From an uncultured Collinsella sp. (lineage in GTDB: Bacteria; Actinomycetota; Coriobacteriia; Coriobacteriales; Coriobacteriaceae), in NCBI GenBank assembly GCA_902478945.1, contig CABSMX010000039.1, positions 1 to 17,811 of the forward strand: DNA of 17,811 bases. Direction: 5' to 3'. Positions 15,200 through 17,811 of this stretch are shown piece after piece (the first letter of the stretch is position 1; each line of letters starts with the position of its first letter). Under the pieces are notes generated by a model, which saw only the letters and a list, made by a program, of their open reading frames with translations, had not been told where the DNA came from and ran no database searches. The translations under genes were made by a program, and so were the position numbers.

Positions 15200-15757
15200 G
15201 TGACTATGACATGCTCTTTGTTGGTCAACAGCAAGAGCGGTAATACCAGGATGGTTTCGGGTGCGATCAAGCGCACTCTGCAGGCTGCGGGCGTTGAGTT
15301 TGTCCATGCCGCGGCGTTGAGCGACGATGCGGATGCAGATCAGGTTGCGCTCGAGGCGCAGGGCGCCTGCGCGGCCGACACAGTGCTCGTCGGTTTTTGG
15401 TGCGACAAGGGCGCGTGCACGCCTTCGGTCGCGGCGTTGCTCTCCGCCTTGCACGGCAAGCGCGTCTTTCTGTTTGGCACCTGCGGTTTTGGGGCCGACC
15501 AGAGCTATTATCAGCAGATTATCGATCGTGTGACCTCCAATTTGGCTGAGGATGCCGAGCTTGCGGGTTGGGCGATGTGCCAGGGCAAGATGGGCCCTGC
15601 CGTAAAGCAGCGCTACGAGGCCATGCTCGAGCAAGATCCCGACAATGTCCGCTTTAAGATGCTGCTCGATAACTGGGTCGCCGCAAAGGATCACCCCACC
15701 AAGGAAGATCTGGACAACATGGCTGCAGCCGCCAAAAAGGCCGTGCTGGGCGAGTAG
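15200..15757 (+). CDS. flavodoxin-family protein, Flavodoxin_3 / BilS-like
   Basis: This is a small FMN-binding electron-transfer protein. The FMN phosphate loop SKSGNT is at residues 11-16. The family signatures VGFWCDKGACTPS, FGTCGFG and MCQGKM, and the C-terminal DHPTKEDLDNM segment, match the Flavodoxin_3 group that includes BilS, the flavodoxin associated with bilirubin reductase BilR. No bilR or other reductase is nearby, so I do not call it bilS. I used the GTG at 15200 (185 residues); the ATG at 15206 is the other candidate, and the only ribosome-site candidate is a GGGGG run at 15184-15188. The gene has its own promoter and terminator. Its redox partner is unknown; anaerobic electron transfer fits the presumed gut lifestyle (inference). 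Confidence 0.88.
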   Translation: MTMTCSLLVNSKSGNTRMVSGAIKRTLQAAGVEFVHAAALSDDADADQVALEAQGACAADTVLVGFWCDKGACTPSVAALLSALHGKRVFLFGTCGFGADQSYYQQIIDRVTSNLAEDAELAGWAMCQGKMGPAVKQRYEAMLEQDPDNVRFKMLLDNWVAAKDHPTKEDLDNMAAAAKKAVLGE

Positions 15758-15795
15758 ACCTACCGCCGTCGTGCGTGCGAAATAATACAGGAGTG

Positions 15796-15823
15796 AAAGC
15801 CTCGAAATCCTCGAGGCTTTTTT
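15796..15823 (+). terminator. intrinsic terminator of the flavodoxin gene
   Basis: AAAGCCTCGA (15796-15805) and TCGAGGCTTT (15811-15820) form a perfect 10-bp stem with a 5-base loop and a run of T. It lies 38 bases after the stop. Confidence 0.88.
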
Positions 15824-15824
15824 C

Positions 15825-15864
15825 TTGACAGGCGACCGCGCTGTGGAAAAATGAACAATGTTCA
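15825..15864 (+). promoter_or_regulatory. promoter and operator of the TetR gene (autoregulation)
   Basis: A consensus -35 TTGACA (15825-15830) is followed after 16 bases by AAAAAT (15847-15852). A perfect 13-bp palindrome TGAACAATGTTCA (15852-15864) overlaps the -10 end and the expected start of transcription. The same palindrome core recurs before the next gene (16476-16490), so it is a strong candidate for the TetR binding site. Confidence 0.75.
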
Positions 15865-15880
15865 CATTGGAGGCGAAAGC

Positions 15881-16438
15881 ATGAATAACGCAGCGACGTC
15901 TAAGGAGGAAATCCTGAAGACGAGCCGTAAGCTCATCCAGGAAAACGGTTGGACCGGTGTCAATATTCGCTCGGTTGCCGCGGCATGCGGCGTGTCGGTC
16001 GGATGCATCTACAACTACTTTGATTCTAAGACAGCGTTGGTGGGTGCGACCGTGGCAAGCGTCTGGGGCGACATTTTCCATCACCCCGATGATGAAACCG
16101 TTCTGGACGACACGCTCGCGTGCATTCGCTGGATGTATCGCCAGATGGAGTACGGCTGTCAAACGTATCCGGGTTTCTTTACGCACCATTCGCTGAGTTT
16201 TATGCAGCAAGACACTGCGGACGGCAAACGCCGCATGCACCATGCCTGGCAGCATATTCTCGACCAGCTCTGTATGGTGCTCGAGCGCGACCCGCAAGTG
16301 CGCGAGGGCGCCTTTACGGAGCAGTTCTCGGCCGAGCAATTTGCCGAGGTCCTATTCTCGCTCATGCTCTCTGCCGTGATCCGGCAAGACTTTGATCCGA
16401 GTGCCGCGCTCGAGATTACGCGCCGAACCCTCTACTAA
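15881..16438 (+). CDS. TetR-family regulator of the membrane-protein module
   Basis: This is a TetR/AcrR regulator of 185 residues. The ATG at 15881 follows GGAGG by 7 bases; the ATG at 15851 lies inside the operator and has no ribosome site. The helix-turn-helix is at about residues 28-48 (NIRSVAAACGVSVGCIYNYF), followed by the typical FDSKTAL. The C-terminal helical domain has several aromatic and Cys residues in the middle (IRWMYRQMEYGCQ, PGFFTHH) and may form the ligand pocket; the ligand is unknown. The palindrome at its own promoter and the nearly identical one before the next gene argue that it represses itself and the downstream membrane protein. It ends 26 bases before a terminator tail. 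Confidence 0.92.
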   Translation: MNNAATSKEEILKTSRKLIQENGWTGVNIRSVAAACGVSVGCIYNYFDSKTALVGATVASVWGDIFHHPDDETVLDDTLACIRWMYRQMEYGCQTYPGFFTHHSLSFMQQDTADGKRRMHHAWQHILDQLCMVLERDPQVREGAFTEQFSAEQFAEVLFSLMLSAVIRQDFDPSAALEITRRTLY

Positions 16439-16441
16439 CGG

Positions 16442-16464
16442 CCCCGCGCAAGGCGGGGATTTTT
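16442..16464 (+). terminator. terminator between the TetR gene and the membrane protein gene
   Basis: CCCCGC (16442-16447) and GCGGGG (16453-16458) form a 6-bp stem followed by ATTTTT. It starts 3 bases after the TetR stop and 12 bases before the second operator, so downstream transcription depends on partial readthrough or a second promoter. Confidence 0.75.
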
Positions 16465-16475
16465 ATGGTTAGAAA

Positions 16476-16490
16476 GTGAACAGCGTTCAC
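16476..16490 (+). promoter_or_regulatory. second TetR operator, before the seven-helix gene
   Basis: GTGAACAGCGTTCAC is a perfect 15-bp palindrome (6-bp arms, 3-base centre). Its core matches the operator at 15852-15864 (TGAAC-NNN-GTTCA), and the flanks are alike too: A-rich before and a GGAGG ribosome site just after. No convincing -35/-10 was found between the terminator and this site. Confidence 0.75.
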
Positions 16491-16563
16491 GTTAAGGAGG
16501 TGGTGCGTGGCACCAAGAACCAAAACCGTTCGTTTGCAACCATTCATTAAGGGAGACGTATAT

Positions 16564-17226
16564 ATGCGTGCTTTATTCGAAACGCTATTCGACATCGTCT
16601 ATCTGGTGACGGTCATTACCCTCGGCATTCGCATGATTCGCGGCAGCAAGGGCAACCGTCAGTTCCAGCTGTTTGGCTGGATGGCGGTCGTTTTGGGCGC
16701 CGGTGATTCGTTCCACCTGGTCCCCCGCGCGCTGGCGCTCTGCACGACCGGCTTTGACGCTTATGCCGTGCAGCTGGGCCTGGGCAAGTGGATTACCTCG
16801 ATTACCATGACCATCTTCTACGTACTGCTCTACTACGTGTGGCGCGAGCGCTACCAGGTGAAGAACCACGTCGGAACGACCGTGGCGATCTTTGCCCTGG
16901 CCGTCATGCGTGTCGCGCTGTGCATGCTGCCGCAAAACCAGTGGCTCACCAACCAGACCCCGCTTGCATGGGGTATCCTGCGCAACATCCCGTTTGCCAT
17001 CATGGGCCTTATGGTCATCGTGCTGTTTTACCGCAGTGCCAGGGAAGATAACGACGAAGCCTTCCGCTGGATGTGGCTCACCATTGTGCTGAGCTTTGGC
17101 TTCTACATTCCCGTGGTCCTGTGGGCCGAGGTTGTCCCGGCTATCGGCATGCTCATGATCCCCAAGACCTGCGCGTACGTGTGGACCGTGCTGATTGGCT
17201 ACAGCGCCATGAAGAAGGAGTGCTAG
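16564..17226 (+). CDS. seven-helix membrane protein of unknown function
   Basis: I recognise this as a conserved hypothetical membrane protein type but not its function. From the ATG at 16564 it has 220 residues, with hydrophobic segments at about 8-25, 36-52, 76-92, 104-121, 138-156, 168-188 and 191-213. The segment between the second and third holds polar residues in GAGDSFHLVPRA. AAGGGAG lies 8 bases before that ATG. A second possible start, GTG at 16507, also has a good AAGGAGG 6 bases upstream and would add 19 residues, ending KGDVY. The shorter form starts at a helix as such proteins usually do, so I prefer it. The TetR operator just upstream suggests repression by the neighbouring regulator. 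It could be a sensor, a transporter or a stress-induced membrane protein. Confidence 0.85.
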   Translation: MRALFETLFDIVYLVTVITLGIRMIRGSKGNRQFQLFGWMAVVLGAGDSFHLVPRALALCTTGFDAYAVQLGLGKWITSITMTIFYVLLYYVWRERYQVKNHVGTTVAIFALAVMRVALCMLPQNQWLTNQTPLAWGILRNIPFAIMGLMVIVLFYRSAREDNDEAFRWMWLTIVLSFGFYIPVVLWAEVVPAIGMLMIPKTCAYVWTVLIGYSAMKKEC

Positions 17227-17245
17227 GTCCATCTTCTAAATGTTT

Positions 17246-17371
17246 CGCCCGCCCGGCGGCGGAATATAAGGTTTCCTACTCTACAGTCCTGCTCGCACGG
17301 AGAGCACATTAAGTGCTCTCCGGCTCGTGCGGAACTCGCGATAAACCTTATATTCCGCCGCCGGGCGGGCG
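17246..17371. repeat. 126-bp palindrome with perfect 29-bp arms
   Basis: Arms 17246-17274 and 17343-17371 are exact reverse complements; each contains GGCGGCGGAATATAAGG or its complement. A nested hairpin GGAGAGCAC/GTGCTCTCC (17299-17307 with 17313-17321) sits at the centre, with GCAC/GTGC pairing outside it. The element begins 19 bases after the membrane-protein stop. It may end that transcript, but the arms are far longer than usual for a terminator, and the following bases are CCCCTTTATTG. Confidence 0.8.
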
Positions 17372-17430
17372 CCCCTTTATTGATGGAAGGCCTTATAAGC
17401 GGATATTCCATGTCCGGATGTATTCAGAGC

Positions 17431-17691
17431 GGGACGGGCTTTCCGAATGGGCGGGGTCTTGGAAAGTATGTCCCGGAATCAAGGCTTGGAATGGGATGCA
17501 CTTTCCGGTTGAGGGGCTCAGTGGAAAATGCATCCCAGTATTCGGCTGAGAAATGGGACACGGTTTCCGGTTGAAGCCTTGGCGGAAAATGTGACCCGGA
17601 ATTTGTGATCGGAGTGGGACGCGCTTTCCCATCGGTGTCACAAGCGGAAACCGCATCCCACTCCGGACCTGAAGATTGGGACACGCCTTCC
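17431..17691. repeat. tandem array of 62-bp diverged hairpin units
   Basis: Left arms at 17431, 17493, 17555, 17616 and 17678 follow the pattern GGGA-xx-x-x-x-TTTCC. Right arms at 17461, 17523, 17584 and 17646 follow GGAAA...CCC. Spacings are 62, 62, 61 and 62 bases. Each unit is a 14-base arm, 15-16-base loop, 14-base arm and 18-base spacer. Arms differ in sequence but keep pairing, often by compensating or wobble changes. A degenerate right arm may lie at 17401. The last unit lacks a right arm. Every right arm could also pair with the next left arm. No coding frame is supported. From 17692 to 17773 I see only an 8-G run and AT-rich sequence. Confidence 0.75.
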
Positions 17692-17773
17692 AGAAGGTAT
17701 GGGCTGCGAACTACAATGGGCTGCCTTAAACCCGCAGGGGGGGGTTAAAAATAAATAAGACATAGGGCAGTAT

Positions 17774-17811
17774 CTGTCTCTTATACACATCTCCGAGCCC
17801 ACGAGACTACG
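17774..17811 (+). other. Nextera sequencing adapter (not genomic)
   Basis: CTGTCTCTTATACACATCT (17774-17792) is the Tn5 mosaic end, followed by CCGAGCCCACGAGAC (17793-17807), the Nextera read-2 adapter. The last four bases, TACG, would be the start of an index. These bases should be trimmed. Confidence 0.97.

Noticed and set aside
15200..15757. Naming the flavodoxin bilS
   Set aside because: Family motifs agree, but without bilR nearby or a tree the specific name is not supported.
15851..15880. Upstream ATG as the start of the second TetR gene
   Set aside because: It lies in the operator and -10 region with no ribosome site; the ATG at 15881 follows GGAGG at normal spacing.
17313..17684. 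Short open frames at the right end on both strands
   Set aside because: They lie across the palindrome and hairpin array, and their repeated peptides are a by-product of the 62-bp DNA period.
17431..17691. CRISPR array
   Set aside because: Repeated parts are diverged and arranged as alternating inverted arms; fixed-length gaps are not unique spacers between identical repeats, and no cas gene is present.

Overview
The window is a 17.8 kb, GC-rich piece of a bacterial chromosome. Gene content, codon style and protein flavour suggest a gut Coriobacteriia (Actinomycetota), most likely a Collinsella-like species; this is inference from recognised protein families, not a database result. It appears to be a contig end from short-read sequencing: the last 38 bases are Nextera transposase adapter plus what looks like the start of an index, and the first gene is cut off at the left edge.

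Layout, left to right. (1) 2-3581: a heterodimeric ABC exporter pair of the TM287/TM288 type, with the first subunit truncated at the window edge. (2) 3582-4394: a bidirectional terminator region and cysE (serine O-acetyltransferase) on the minus strand. (3) 4618-5265: a DedA-family membrane protein. (4) 5555-6607: a branched-chain amino acid aminotransferase (ilvE). (5) 6608-7222: a gene-free stretch holding a possible small structured transcript, a long imperfect inverted repeat and the lemA terminator. (6) 7223-7774 minus: a stand-alone lemA. (7) 7986-8570: a TetR-family regulator. (8) 8574-8663 minus: tRNA-Ser(UGA). (9) 8715-10496: a single open frame joining a TadA tRNA adenosine deaminase to a glycerate 2-kinase. 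(10) 10497-11374: a gene-free stretch with three successive inverted repeats and the small SRP RNA gene with a good promoter. (11) 11375-15079: a second heterodimeric ABC exporter pair. (12) 15200-15757: a Flavodoxin_3/BilS-like flavodoxin. (13) 15881-17226: a TetR regulator and a seven-helix membrane protein that share a near-identical palindromic operator. (14) 17246-17691: a 126-bp palindrome followed by a very regular tandem array of about 62-bp hairpin units, then the adapter.

How they work together. Both ABC pairs carry the same asymmetric division of labour: one subunit lacks the catalytic glutamate and H-loop histidine but has an intact signature, and the other has intact catalytic residues but an SQGQ signature. 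Each pair should therefore form one working and one degenerate ATP site. tRNA-Ser, tadA and SRP RNA lie together, as they do in many Gram-positive genomes. The TetR/seven-helix module looks like a small self-regulated circuit. The rest are housekeeping genes in single-gene units, mostly closed by visible terminators.

The least ordinary signals are the TadA-glycerate kinase fusion, the 62-bp hairpin array, the long palindrome beside it, and the paired TetR operators.
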